Positions 46,545-56,070 of a stretch of DNA of 64,000 nt are shown one piece after another. Location: assembly GCA_963778465.1 (NCBI GenBank), contig CAVZUK010000003.1:62001-126000 (forward strand), written 5' to 3'. The first letter of the stretch is position 1, and the number at the start of each line of letters is the position of its first letter. The stretch comes from CAVZBW01 sp963778465. Its GTDB lineage: Bacteria; Actinomycetota; Acidimicrobiia; Acidimicrobiales; RAAP-2. The position numbers and the translations under genes were made by a program. The notes beneath the pieces are model-generated. The model made no database searches. It had not been told where the DNA came from and saw only the letters and a list, made by a program, of their open reading frames with translations.

Positions 46545-47456
46545 GTGACCGCTCGGGGCCGGGTCCGGCGCGTCGCCGGGTTGGCGGCTGTCGCCGTCGC
46601 GGCGACCGTCGTCGCCTCGGGAGGTGCCGGCGCCACGACCGCGCCCTCGTCCACCACGACCACCACCGGCCTCCCCTCGGCGTCACCCGAGGTGCGCGCC
46701 GTCGTCCAGGCCGCCGCCGACACCGGCCGGCTGACGGAGACCGTCGCCCTCGACCTCACGCCCGGAAGGCTGCTCGGCAAGAGTCAGCCCAGCATCTCGG
46801 GGCGGGGCACCTACGACCTGTCGGCCATCCAGGGCAAGGTCGAGCTCCGCGAGTCCACCGGCACCGAACAGGTCGTCTTCATCCCCCAGGCGCTGTACGT
46901 GCGGGAGCCGCCGCCGGCGACCGGCGCCTCGGCGCTCCCGGCCGGCAAGTCGTGGATCTCCGCAGGGCTCAACGAGAAGCCGGGCCCGGGCTCGCCCATT
47001 CCCCAGTTCGTGAACCAGGTGGAGGCCGTGAACGCGGCGCTCCTACTCGACGAGATCGCGTGGGGGACGGTCAAGGCGGTGCCCGAGGGCACGGCACAGC
47101 TCGGTGCTGCCACGACGCACCGGTACGCGGTCACGGTGGACCTGCGCAAGGCGGCGAACGGCGCCCCCGCCTCGAAGGCCACCACGTTCTCCCAGTCGGT
47201 CGGGTACCAGATCTCGGCGCTCTCCCCGAGGTCGGGAGACGCCAAGACGCACGTCACGGTGTGGATCGACGACCAAGGGCACGTGGCCCGCCTGCAGTCG
47301 ACGCCGCCGGGGAGCGGCGTGGGCAGCGTGTCCATCACGCTCTCGCACTACGGCGCCCGGGTCCGTGCGCCGGTCCCGCCGAGCTCCGAGGTGGTGGACA
47401 TCGCCAACCTCAGCCCCGGCGGGGAGAGCGAGAGCGGCCTGGGCGACGTCGCGTAG
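46545..47456 (+). CDS. Predicted secreted protein, LppX/LprG-like fold possible
   Basis: 303 residues. A signal peptide (VRRVAGLAAVAVAATVVASG, then GAGA) is followed by a Thr-rich linker. The mature domain alternates beta strands (VELRESTGTEQVVFIPQALY, HVTVWIDDQGHVARLQSTPP). No lipobox is visible, so it is probably released or held by other means. The pattern recalls the LppX/LprG group that carries lipids across the envelope, but I cannot claim more. GTG 46545 lies 4 nt after the binding-protein stop, so it is probably part of the importer operon. Confidence 0.65.
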   Translation: MTARGRVRRVAGLAAVAVAATVVASGGAGATTAPSSTTTTTGLPSASPEVRAVVQAAADTGRLTETVALDLTPGRLLGKSQPSISGRGTYDLSAIQGKVELRESTGTEQVVFIPQALYVREPPPATGASALPAGKSWISAGLNEKPGPGSPIPQFVNQVEAVNAALLLDEIAWGTVKAVPEGTAQLGAATTHRYAVTVDLRKAANGAPASKATTFSQSVGYQISALSPRSGDAKTHVTVWIDDQGHVARLQSTPPGSGVGSVSITLSHYGARVRAPVPPSSEVVDIANLSPGGESESGLGDVA

Positions 47457-47489
47457 GCCGGGTCGGACCGCCTCCGCCCCGCCGGCGGG

Positions 47490-48908
47490 TCAGCCGGAGC
47501 AGCCGGTGACGCTGCCGATCGGGAAGCAGTTCTCGGGCTTGTTGGCCGCCACGGCCGTGGCCGTGAGCGACACGGGGGCGCCGCCCGAGTAGAGGATCCC
47601 CCCACCGTGGGGTTGTGCGCCGACGGCCCGGTTCCCCACCACGGTGCTGCCGACCAGAGCCGTCTTGGTCGAACCCTCGTCGACGTAGAGGCCACCACCC
47701 TCGGCCTCGCCACCCGGATCCGAGACCACGTTGGTGCTGACCCCGGCATTGGTGAGGGTCAGGGAACCGGCGTTGTAGAGCCCCGCCCCCACGGCCCGGC
47801 CGGTGGACGTCGTCGCCTGGTTGGACACCACCGTGCTGTTGGTCAGGTTGAGCTCGCCCGCGTTGTAGACGCCACCACCGGTGGCCGGCCCGGCGGGAGA
47901 GGTGACGGTGTTGCCCTTGATGAGCGTCGTCGTCACCGTGAAGACGAAGGGGTCGTCGGCCTGCTCCTCGTTCCGGAGTCCTCCTCCCACACCGGTGGCG
48001 ACGTTGCCGGTGACCGAGCTGGCGGCGAGCGTCAGGAGACCGGAGTTGTCGATGCCGCCCCCGGACGCCTGAGGCCCGGCGGTCGCCGAGTTGTCCGAGA
48101 TCGTGTCGTTGCTCATGTGGATGGTGCCGAAGTTGTTGGCTATGCCACCGCCGGCGCCGTTTGCCGTGAGCTGGTTGTGCGAGATGGTGCTGTAGTCGAG
48201 GGCGGTGATCGTCCCGCCGCTCAGGATCCCGGCGCCGCCGCCGCCCGTGTTGCTCGAGACCGTGTCGTAGTCGAACGTCGTGATGGTCGCGAGGTTGGCG
48301 ACGCCACCTCCGGAGCCGGAAGCGGCGTTGCCCAGGAAGGAGTCGTTGGTCAGCGTCGTGACGGTGCCGTTGTTGAACAGGCCGCCACCGATGGCGGCGG
48401 TGTTGTTCGAGATCGTGTCGTTGCTCAGCGTCGCGATGGTGCCCTCGTTGTCGATGCCCCCACCCTGGGATCCCTCGCCGGCCGCCAGGCCGCCGGAGAT
48501 CGTGAGCCCGGTGAGGGTCACCGTCGCGCCCTCGGCGACCTCGAGGATGCGGAAGGCGGGCGTGGCCGTGGCGCTGCTGCGGACGATCTTCGTCCCGCCG
48601 CTGCCGGTCATCGTGATTGGCTTCGCGAGGACGGGCAGGCCGTTCCCGCCGTCCGTCGGGTTGTCGACTGCGGTCAGCGTGTAGGTGCAGCCCCGCGCGA
48701 GGTTGAGGGTGCCGCCCCCGCCGGTGTTGGCGTTGTCGATGGCGGCGATGAGCCCCGTCGGCCCGTTGACGAGGCACGGGACCTGCGTCACGGGAGTCGC
48801 CGAGACGATGGGTCCGGCCCCGCCGATGGCGAACCCGCCCACCAGGCCCGAGACGGCCCCGGCGGTCGCCAGTCCGAGGTTCTTCGCTCGTAGAAACGTC
48901 CTCACCAT
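47490..48908 (-). CDS. Exported right-handed beta-helix repeat protein
   Basis: 472 residues. The N-terminus MVRTFLRAKNLGLATAGAVS leads into a hydrophobic signal segment. The body is a long run of repeats of about 20-25 residues of the form GGGIDNEGTIATLSNDTISN and GGGLFNNGTVTTLTNDSFLG, rich in Gly, Asn and Thr. This is the pattern of polymorphic-outer-membrane-like or choice-of-anchor proteins. It folds as a parallel beta helix and may bind polysaccharide or act as an adhesin. No sorting signal or anchor is seen at the C-terminus (ENCFPIGSVTGCSG). ATG 48908 has GGAGGAGGGAGG just upstream, and an earlier start at 48998 is less likely. Confidence 0.8.
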   Translation of the reverse strand: MVRTFLRAKNLGLATAGAVSGLVGGFAIGGAGPIVSATPVTQVPCLVNGPTGLIAAIDNANTGGGGTLNLARGCTYTLTAVDNPTDGGNGLPVLAKPITMTGSGGTKIVRSSATATPAFRILEVAEGATVTLTGLTISGGLAAGEGSQGGGIDNEGTIATLSNDTISNNTAAIGGGLFNNGTVTTLTNDSFLGNAASGSGGGVANLATITTFDYDTVSSNTGGGGAGILSGGTITALDYSTISHNQLTANGAGGGIANNFGTIHMSNDTISDNSATAGPQASGGGIDNSGLLTLAASSVTGNVATGVGGGLRNEEQADDPFVFTVTTTLIKGNTVTSPAGPATGGGVYNAGELNLTNSTVVSNQATTSTGRAVGAGLYNAGSLTLTNAGVSTNVVSDPGGEAEGGGLYVDEGSTKTALVGSTVVGNRAVGAQPHGGGILYSGGAPVSLTATAVAANKPENCFPIGSVTGCSG

Positions 48909-49002
48909 GCCCTCCCTCCTCCAGGCCCCGGCCGTGGAGCCGACCACACCACCGCGGTGTGCGCCCCATATAAACCGCAAATTCCTGGCGGTCGCCAACC
49001 TC

Positions 49003-52000
49003 TCAGGCCTGCGAACCCGAGATGTTCTCGTGTCGCTGGGGGTGTTGGAGGGCGCGGAGGGCGCGGAGGGCGCGGCGCTCGACGGCTCCGTAGCCGTGCA
49101 AGGAGGCTGTTGCGCGGGCCTCCTCGAGGAACGCGCGTGCCCGGTGCTGTTGCGAGGCCGCGGGCCTCGCCATGAGCATTCGACCCCAGGCGAGCTGGGT
49201 CTGCGCCTGGGCGAACCTCATCCGGCCCCGCATGCTCATCTCCAAGGCCTCGGCGAAGTGCGACTCCGCCGCTTCATCACGGCCGAGGACGGCCGACAGC
49301 GCGCCCAGATAGTAGGAGACCGGGTCATGCACGCTCACGCCCTGAAAGACGAGTTGTTCACGGTACGGGGCGAGGAACGCCAACAGGGGCTCGGCCGGAC
49401 CCCGGGCACCGAGCTCGGTGGTGACCCTGACGTAGATGGCCACCGCGTCCAGCTGCGTCACGTCGCGCAGGATGCCCGCGAACCCGTCGGCCGACGCCCG
49501 CTCGAGCAGGGCCAACGCCTCCGCGTCGTTGCCCGCCTCCGTGTGGCCCAATGCCACGGCGGCCTGATACGCCGCAACTCCGGGATTCTGTTCGGCCACG
49601 TCGGAGATGAGCGGCGCGAGCTCGGCGAGACGCCCCTGCTGGTACCTCGTCACCATCAGCTGGGCTCCATAGAACCCAAAGGCGTCGGGCTGCGCGCTCG
49701 AGGTTCCGAGCTCGAGGGCACGGGTAGCCAGCTCCTCCGCGTGTGCGCTGTTCCCGAGCAGCAACGCCTCGCTCGCCCGATGGTAGGCCGACACCCAGAG
49801 CATGACGGGTTGGCGAAGCTCATCGCTCAGCTTCGTCATCACGTCCAGCTGTTGGCGACCGCGCTCAAAGTCGCCCGCCTGTAGGGAATTGAGGCGGTCG
49901 AAGCACACCGCCCAAAAAAGGCGAGCCGGATCGTCCAAGTCCCGGGCCATTGCGACGGTCCGGCCGGTCGCCCGTCGGCGCTGTTCGAGCATGCTCGGGA
50001 TGCTGAGTGGCAGCCCGAGGCTCACGACGTCGACCAGCGTCGCCGGATCGGCCAACCGTTCCGCCATCTCCAACGTCTGATGCGCCAGGGCGAGCCGTCT
50101 GGGGTCGAGTGGTCCGTACGAAAGCTCGGAGCACAGAGTGGCGAGCAGCAGGGCACGCTCGTGGCTGTCCCCCTCGGGAGCCGCCCGCAGTGCCGACTCG
50201 AGAACCTCGACCTTGTCCTCGTCGATCACGCCAAGGGCGGTGTACATGCCCCGGCTGTTCGCCAGGGCCGACCGGACGAGCCGATCCCGGTCCCCGAGCG
50301 TCCTTGCCCGACGGGCGGCCTTGAGCAGGGTCTCCCGGAAGTCCGCCATGCCGGCCTGTCGTTGGGCGACGCCGAGGTCGATGACGAGGTCCATCTCCAA
50401 CGTCGGGTCCGACACGGGAAGCTGGTCCAAGAGCTCGAGGGCCTGGAGGAAGTAGCGCACCGCATCGACCGGCGCCAGCGCATCGAGCGCGGCCAGTCCT
50501 GCCAGGTGCGAGTAGCGAACGGCCCTTTCGGCATCGGATACCTGCGTCGCATGGAACCAGTGGTGCGCCAGCTCCCCCACCCGGGGCCCCGGATCGTGCC
50601 CGCACAGCTCTTCGAGGACCTCGGCCACCTGCCGGTGCGCCCGGGCCCTGCGGGTCGGACCCAGCTCCTGGTACAAGACGTGCTGGACGAGCGCATGGCA
50701 AAACGCGTAATGCCCCGGTCTGTCGGGAACCTCCCGGACCACCGAGGCGGCACCCGCGGCGTCGAGAAGGTCGATCAGCTCGTCCTCGTCTCGACCCGTG
50801 ACCCGGCTCAGGTGCGTCAGCTCGAAGTCCCGCCCGATGACCGCTGCGACACCGAGGACCCGCGAGGAGTCCTGGCCGAGGCGTGCCACACGGGAGGTGA
50901 CCACTTCCTTGAGACTGCTCGGGAGCAGGGTCGCCACGGGAGCCTTCGGGGCCCAGCGCCCGCCGTCGGCGGCGGCGGCGGTATCCGTTTCTGAGAGGTG
51001 TCGCAGCATCTCGCTCACGAAGAAGGGGTTGCCGTCGGTCTCCTCGTGGACGGCGTGCGCCAGCACGACGCCGTCGGTGGCCAACTCGTGTCCGGCCCGG
51101 GCCTCCAAGAACGCGACGACCTCCCGATCGTCGAAACCCCGCAGGACGAGCCGACTGACACCGGGCTCTCGCCGCAGTGCCGCGAGGGTCTCGAAAAAGA
51201 CGTGGTTCGAGGACACTTCGGTGTCGCGGTAGGTGCCGACGACGAGCAGGCGAAGTGCATCGGACGCCTTCACCAGGTGGCGCAGCAGCTCGAGGCTGGC
51301 CACGTCGGCCCACTGCAGGTCGTCCAGCAGCAGCACCACGGGCTGGTTCTCCGAGGCCGAGGCCAGGATCCCGAGCACCCCGGCATAGAGCAGGTAGCGG
51401 CCGGTCTCGGCGTCGACCTCCTTCAACTTGGGAAGCGCTCGGATCCGAGAGCCGAGTGCCCTCGTCAGCCGTGCCAGCTCGGCACCGTGCTCCGCTACGT
51501 GCGCCGCCAACACCTCGTCAGGCGCGTTCGAGATGTAGTGGCTCAGAGCTTCGGCGAACGGTGAATAGGGAGCGCCCAGCTCCTCGTCGCAGCGGCCGAG
51601 CAAGATGATCGCACCGTCGCGGTGGGCTCTGCGTGCTGCCTCGGCCGCCAGGGTGGTCTTGCCCTGACCGGCCTCTCCGGAGATGAGGACCACCTCGCGA
51701 CCCTGGTAGTTTGCAACCCGCTTGTAGGCATCCGCCAGGGCAGAGAGCTGCTCGGGACGGCCGATCACCCCGGTGTCGGGCCGATCCGCGAGCCGGCGCG
51801 GCAACGCGATCTCGTCCTCCCGGGAACCTCTCTCGTCGACCGCCAGGGGCGCCCACTCGATGTCCACGACCTCCACCGGCTCCAGCAGTCCCTCGAGCTC
51901 GAGCTCGCCGAGCGAAGTGAAGCCGTGCACGCTCCGTCGACCGGCCGCCATCTGCAGCAGTCGCGTCGCGAGGATCTGGCCGCCCTCGGCCCGCGCACAG

Positions 52001-52365
52001 AGCCGGGAGGCCTCGACGACCGGATCGCCAAAGTAGTCCTCGCCCTCCCGCGTCACCTCGCCGAGGCTCATGCCCACCCGAATCCGCAAGGAGTGCTCGC
52101 TGCATCGGTTTTGCAGGTCCACCGCTTGCTGCATCGCGACTGCACAAGAGATCGCCCTGGACGCCGCCCGAAAGGCAACCATGATCCCGTCACCGAGGCT
52201 CTTGATCTCCTGGCCCTCGGCGGCGGCGACGGCCCGGCGCAGCGTGCCGAAGTGGGCCCGCCGGATCCGGTCGGCATCCTCGGGCACGAGGGACTGCAAA
52301 GTTTCCGTAGACCCGACGAGGTCCGTGAACAGAATGGACGCACTCTCGGTTACGTCTACGTCCAT
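49003..52365 (-). CDS. Class III cyclase-domain / AAA ATPase / TPR regulator
   Basis: 1120 residues. Residues 1-170 form an adenylate/guanylate cyclase homology domain. SILFTDLVGSTETLQSLVPE and EGQEIKSLGDGIMVAFRAAS keep the two metal Asp residues and the Lys, but the transition-state pair is DPVVEASRLCARA, lacking the usual Asn. A STAND-type ATPase follows, with Walker A VVLISGEAGQGKTTLAAEAA and Walker B PVVLLLDDLQWADV. The C-terminal 500 residues are TPR-like helices. Such proteins act as signal-integrating scaffolds. Unlike AfsR/LuxR relatives, no DNA-binding domain is visible. ATG 52365 is preferred over TTG 52368. Confidence 0.87.
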   Translation of the reverse strand: MDVDVTESASILFTDLVGSTETLQSLVPEDADRIRRAHFGTLRRAVAAAEGQEIKSLGDGIMVAFRAASRAISCAVAMQQAVDLQNRCSEHSLRIRVGMSLGEVTREGEDYFGDPVVEASRLCARAEGGQILATRLLQMAAGRRSVHGFTSLGELELEGLLEPVEVVDIEWAPLAVDERGSREDEIALPRRLADRPDTGVIGRPEQLSALADAYKRVANYQGREVVLISGEAGQGKTTLAAEAARRAHRDGAIILLGRCDEELGAPYSPFAEALSHYISNAPDEVLAAHVAEHGAELARLTRALGSRIRALPKLKEVDAETGRYLLYAGVLGILASASENQPVVLLLDDLQWADVASLELLRHLVKASDALRLLVVGTYRDTEVSSNHVFFETLAALRREPGVSRLVLRGFDDREVVAFLEARAGHELATDGVVLAHAVHEETDGNPFFVSEMLRHLSETDTAAAADGGRWAPKAPVATLLPSSLKEVVTSRVARLGQDSSRVLGVAAVIGRDFELTHLSRVTGRDEDELIDLLDAAGAASVVREVPDRPGHYAFCHALVQHVLYQELGPTRRARAHRQVAEVLEELCGHDPGPRVGELAHHWFHATQVSDAERAVRYSHLAGLAALDALAPVDAVRYFLQALELLDQLPVSDPTLEMDLVIDLGVAQRQAGMADFRETLLKAARRARTLGDRDRLVRSALANSRGMYTALGVIDEDKVEVLESALRAAPEGDSHERALLLATLCSELSYGPLDPRRLALAHQTLEMAERLADPATLVDVVSLGLPLSIPSMLEQRRRATGRTVAMARDLDDPARLFWAVCFDRLNSLQAGDFERGRQQLDVMTKLSDELRQPVMLWVSAYHRASEALLLGNSAHAEELATRALELGTSSAQPDAFGFYGAQLMVTRYQQGRLAELAPLISDVAEQNPGVAAYQAAVALGHTEAGNDAEALALLERASADGFAGILRDVTQLDAVAIYVRVTTELGARGPAEPLLAFLAPYREQLVFQGVSVHDPVSYYLGALSAVLGRDEAAESHFAEALEMSMRGRMRFAQAQTQLAWGRMLMARPAASQQHRARAFLEEARATASLHGYGAVERRALRALRALQHPQRHENISGSQA

Positions 52366-52585
52366 CAACCCCCCCGGTGACGATCGACAACGAGGATCCT
52401 ACTCGGACTCGGGCTTCGGACCTCGGCGAGCTGCGTCTTGGCTATGGTGCTCAGAGGGGCGCTGGGCCGGACGGCGGCGCCCGATCCGCGAGCAGGCATG
52501 CAGGACCACCCCAGACCCCGAAGGGACACCCACGCAGGAAATTGGAAAGACCGTCTCGACCACGTTCGGAGCGCAGGCTCTCCAC

Positions 52586-53350
52586 GTGGGGGCGCTCGAG
52601 CCGCTCGGGGTGGACGTGGTGGTCACCACCAGGGAGGGCGGGGTCTCGACGGGTCCCTTCCGCAGCCTCAACCTCGCGCTCCACGTGGGCGACGAGCCCT
52701 CGAGGGTCCTCGAGAACCGCCGGCGGGCGTTGGCATCGCTCGGCGCCGACCTGGAGGACCTCGTGCTCAGCGAACAGGTGCACGGTGCGGCGGTCGCCAT
52801 CGTCGACGGCTCGGCGCGGGGCCGGGGCGCAACCACCATGTGCGACGCCGTCCCGGCAGCGGACGCGATCGTGACGGCCGACTCCGGCACCGTCCTCGGC
52901 GTCCTTGTGGCCGACTGCGTCCCCATCGTGATCGTCGACCCCGCGTCGCGGATCCTGGCCTGCGTCCATGCGGGCTGGCGGGGCACGGCGGGAGCAGTGG
53001 TCGATCGCGCCCTCGACGCCATGGTCGGGCTGGGGGCGCGCACCGAGCGCCTTTCCGCCTACCTGGGCCCTGCGGTGGCAGCCTCCCGATACCAGGTCGA
53101 CCGGCCCGTGATCGAGGCCATCCGCCGCCGGATCGGTGGCGAGGACCCCGCCATCTCGCCCGACGGGCCGGGACGGTGGCACCTCGACCTACCCGCCGTG
53201 AACCGGAGGATCCTGGCCGAGGCCGGCGTTCCCCCGGAGCGGATCCACAGCAGCCCGTCCACGACGTCGGACCCACGGTTCTACAGCCACCGAGGGGCCG
53301 GCGGTCGCGCCTGTGGGCGCTTCGCGCTCTTGGCCCGGCTCCGTCCGTAG
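52586..53350 (+). CDS. pgeF: PgeF / YfiH peptidoglycan editing factor (laccase-domain, DUF152)
   Basis: 254 residues from GTG 52586. The start is uncertain because the frame is open for 170 codons upstream. The three metal ligands are visible: His in LVLSEQVHGAAVAIVDG, Cys in VLVADCVPIVIVD and His in ACVHAGWRGTAGAVV. The E. coli homologue cleaves mis-incorporated L-Ser from UDP-MurNAc-L-Ser; other members show purine-nucleoside phosphorylase or oxidase activity. Standing 19 nt before murL, the peptidoglycan editing role fits the context best. Confidence 0.88.
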   Translation: MGALEPLGVDVVVTTREGGVSTGPFRSLNLALHVGDEPSRVLENRRRALASLGADLEDLVLSEQVHGAAVAIVDGSARGRGATTMCDAVPAADAIVTADSGTVLGVLVADCVPIVIVDPASRILACVHAGWRGTAGAVVDRALDAMVGLGARTERLSAYLGPAVAASRYQVDRPVIEAIRRRIGGEDPAISPDGPGRWHLDLPAVNRRILAEAGVPPERIHSSPSTTSDPRFYSHRGAGGRACGRFALLARLRP

Positions 53351-53369
53351 CATGGTCGGACCGCTCGCT

Positions 53370-54764
53370 ATGAACGCCGTCACGACCGACCAGGACCTCC
53401 GAACCTTCTGCTATCAGGGCTTCGAGCTCGACCCTGCCGGCACCCGGCTCTCCTGCCATTACGCGGAGGGGGGTCGCCGCTTCGTCGAGCGCTTCGAGCT
53501 GGACGTGCCACCGGCTGCCCGAGCGGGCGACTCGACGGCCGAGGACGTCGTCGCCGCAGCCCGCCTCGTGCACCTGCTGGCCGGGGTCTCGTACTACAAG
53601 ACCTCCGCACCCCCCGTCGTCGACCTGGGCGAGGCCTCGAGCGAGGAGGAGCGGAGCTTCCTCCGACACTTCTACCTCGAGGGCTTGGGCGAATTCGCCT
53701 ATCGCAACGGCCTCGACCTCTCCGGGCTGGAGGTCCGTTCCGGTCCCGGCGACCGCGCCCGGGACCGCGCCGTCGACCGACCGCGGGGACGGGAAGGCGG
53801 CGAGACCACTCGATGTCCGGACCGGACGCCCCGGCCGCTCGTGCCCTTCGGGGGCGGCATCGACTCGATCGTCACCGTCGAGGAGGTCCGGCGGCGTGCA
53901 CCGGACACCGCTCTCCTCGTCGTGTCCCACGGGGGGCGACGGTTCGCCGCTGTCGAGGAACCGGCCGCGGCGACGGGCCTGCCCGTGGTGCGCGTGGACC
54001 GCCACCTCGATCCACAGGTGCTCAAGTCCCGGGAGCTCGGCTTCTTCAACGGTCACGTGCCCGTGACCGGCATCTACTCGGCCGTCGCAACGTGGGCGGC
54101 CGCCGTGGCGGGCCGCAACCTGGTGGTCATGTCCAACGAGTGGTCCGCGTCGGCGGGAAACGTCGTCGCGTCCGGCCGGGCCATCAACCACCAGTACTCG
54201 AAGAGCCTCGACTTCGAGCAGCGGTTCCGCGACCGGCTGGCCGAGACGGTCGGCTCGGTCGAGTACTTCTCCTACCTGCGCGCTCGGAGCGAGCTTTGGG
54301 TCGCCCAGCGCTTCGCACGGCTCCCCGCCTTCCACCCGTTGTTCCGGAGCTGCAACCGTGCCTTCCACGTCGATCCCGGCGCACGGCTGGTGGAATGGTG
54401 CGGGCAGTGTGACAAGTGCTGCTTCATCGACCTGGTGCTCGCGCCCTTTGTCCCCGCCGAACGCCTCGCCGCGATCTTCGGCGGGGCCGAGCCGCTGGAT
54501 GATCCCGGCCTCCTGGAGCGCTTCCGCACGCTCATCGCGGCGTCGGGATCGACCAAGCCGTGGGAGTGCGTGGGCGAGCCGGGCGAGTGCCAGGCCGCCG
54601 CGGTGCTCGCGGCCGATCGCCCGGATCGCGCCGGCTCGACATCCCTCCGCCGATTGGCCGCCGAGTCGGCCCGGCTCCTCGACCAGGACCCGCGGTCCTA
54701 CCTCGAGCCGATGGGCGCCGATCACGTTCCCCATGTCCTCCAGGCCCAGGATCTCCTGGTCTGA
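53370..54764 (+). CDS. murL: MurL, UDP-MurNAc-L-Ala-L-Glu epimerase
   Basis: 464 residues. It converts the L-Glu of UDP-MurNAc-L-Ala-L-Glu to D-Glu using ATP, an alternative to making D-Glu with MurI. PLVPFGGGIDSIVTVEEVRR is a PP-loop-like nucleotide site. MSNEWSASAGNVVASGRAIN and RLVEWCGQCDKCCFIDLVLA, with a Cys-rich knot, are landmarks I associate with this family. An Arg/Asp-rich insertion (RDRAVDRPRGREGGETTR) precedes the loop. ATG 53370 is chosen, with ATG 53352 in frame. It overlaps murD by 32 nt, and the murL-murD pairing strongly supports the call. Confidence 0.85.
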   Translation: MNAVTTDQDLRTFCYQGFELDPAGTRLSCHYAEGGRRFVERFELDVPPAARAGDSTAEDVVAAARLVHLLAGVSYYKTSAPPVVDLGEASSEEERSFLRHFYLEGLGEFAYRNGLDLSGLEVRSGPGDRARDRAVDRPRGREGGETTRCPDRTPRPLVPFGGGIDSIVTVEEVRRRAPDTALLVVSHGGRRFAAVEEPAAATGLPVVRVDRHLDPQVLKSRELGFFNGHVPVTGIYSAVATWAAAVAGRNLVVMSNEWSASAGNVVASGRAINHQYSKSLDFEQRFRDRLAETVGSVEYFSYLRARSELWVAQRFARLPAFHPLFRSCNRAFHVDPGARLVEWCGQCDKCCFIDLVLAPFVPAERLAAIFGGAEPLDDPGLLERFRTLIAASGSTKPWECVGEPGECQAAAVLAADRPDRAGSTSLRRLAAESARLLDQDPRSYLEPMGADHVPHVLQAQDLLV

Positions 54765-56070
54765 TCTCCGCTCCTCCCGCGTTGGCGTCTGGGGAGTCGG
54801 GGTCGAGGGCAGATCCAACCTCCAGCGGCTCCTGGCGGAAGGGACGGAGGTGGTCCTCGTGGACGACCGCCCGCCCGCGGAAGACCTCGAGGGGCTTCCC
54901 GTCCTCGCGACCTCGGAGGGCGGGCTGGACGAGCTCGCCCGCTGTGACGCGGTGGTCAAGACCCCCGGCATCAGCCGGTACCGGCCTGACGTGCGGCACC
55001 TCGGCGAGCACGGGGTTCCCGTGGTGGGCGGCCTCGGGCTGTGGATGGAGGAGGCCAACTCCTCCCGGGTGGTCTGCATCACCGGCACCAAGGGCAAGAG
55101 CACGACCGCCGCGCTCTGCGGGCACCTGCTCCACCGCCTGGGCTACGACGTCCTGGTGTGCGGCAACCTCGGCGAGCCGCCCTACGCGGTCGGTGCGGGA
55201 TCCCACGACCTCTACGTGGTCGAGACGTCCAGCTTCCAAGCCACCGACCTGGCGACCTCGCCCCCCGTGGTGGCGGTCACCGCGCTCGATCCGGACCACC
55301 TCGACTGGCACGGCGACGTCGAGACCTACTACCGGGACAAGCTGTCGCTCACGACCCAGCCCGGTGCGGAGCTGACCATCGCCGCGGACGGACCGAACCT
55401 CCGGGCGTACGAGCACCTGCTCGGGCCCCGGCGCCGCTGGGTGGCGCCGGACGACCGCCTCGGAGGGCGGTGGGTGGAGCCGCTCGCGCTGAAGGGTCGC
55501 CACAACCTGACGAACGCGTTGGTCGGGCGGGCCGTGCTCCAGGCCCTCGGGATCCCCGAAGCCGGCGACGAGGAGGCCATGGCATTGGCCGCGGAGGGGT
55601 TCTCGGGGCTCGAGAGCCGTCTGCAGACCATCGGGACCGTGGCCGGCGTCACCTTCGTCGACGACAGCCTCGCCACCAACGTCCTGCCGGCGTGCGAGGC
55701 GCTGGCGGCGTACTCGGGACGGCGGGTCGCACTCATCGCCGGCGGCTTCGATCGCGGCATCGACTACGCGCCGTTGGCCGACGCCCTGACCGGGCGCGAC
55801 ACCCCGGTCATGGTGTCCACCCTCGACGGGGCAGGCGAACGGGTGGCGGCCGAGATCGCCCGGCACCCCCGCGGGGATCGCGTCGGCGTGTCGAGCGCCG
55901 AGTCGATGAGAGAGGCGGTCGAGGCGTCGTGGCAATGGGCTCGGCCCGACGGGGTCGTGCTGCTGTCCCCCGCCGCGCCGAGCTTCGGTCGATTCCGGGA
56001 CTACCGGGAGCGCGCCGCCGCGTTCGCCACCGCGATGCGAGAGGTCACGGAAGGAGCACGTTCGGATTGA
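54733..56070 (+). CDS. murD: MurD-type ligase, probably the L-glutamate-specific MurD2
   Basis: 445 residues. It adds glutamate to UDP-MurNAc-L-Ala. The Mur ligase core is intact: RVVCITGTKGKSTTAALCGH for ATP, DLYVVETSSFQATDLATSPP, ALDPDHLDWHGDVETYYRDK and LKGRHNLTNALVGRAVLQAL. The C-terminal domain has FVDDSLATNVLPACEAL and IAGGFDRGIDYAPLAD. In canonical MurD the last motifs read DSKATN and GG-DK. Here DSLATN lacks the Lys, which fits a divergent substrate preference. The overlap with murL implies MurD2, which uses L-Glu. The 3' end overlaps the convergent oxidase by 26 nt. Confidence 0.87.
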   Translation: MSSRPRISWSDLRSSRVGVWGVGVEGRSNLQRLLAEGTEVVLVDDRPPAEDLEGLPVLATSEGGLDELARCDAVVKTPGISRYRPDVRHLGEHGVPVVGGLGLWMEEANSSRVVCITGTKGKSTTAALCGHLLHRLGYDVLVCGNLGEPPYAVGAGSHDLYVVETSSFQATDLATSPPVVAVTALDPDHLDWHGDVETYYRDKLSLTTQPGAELTIAADGPNLRAYEHLLGPRRRWVAPDDRLGGRWVEPLALKGRHNLTNALVGRAVLQALGIPEAGDEEAMALAAEGFSGLESRLQTIGTVAGVTFVDDSLATNVLPACEALAAYSGRRVALIAGGFDRGIDYAPLADALTGRDTPVMVSTLDGAGERVAAEIARHPRGDRVGVSSAESMREAVEASWQWARPDGVVLLSPAAPSFGRFRDYRERAAAFATAMREVTEGARSD

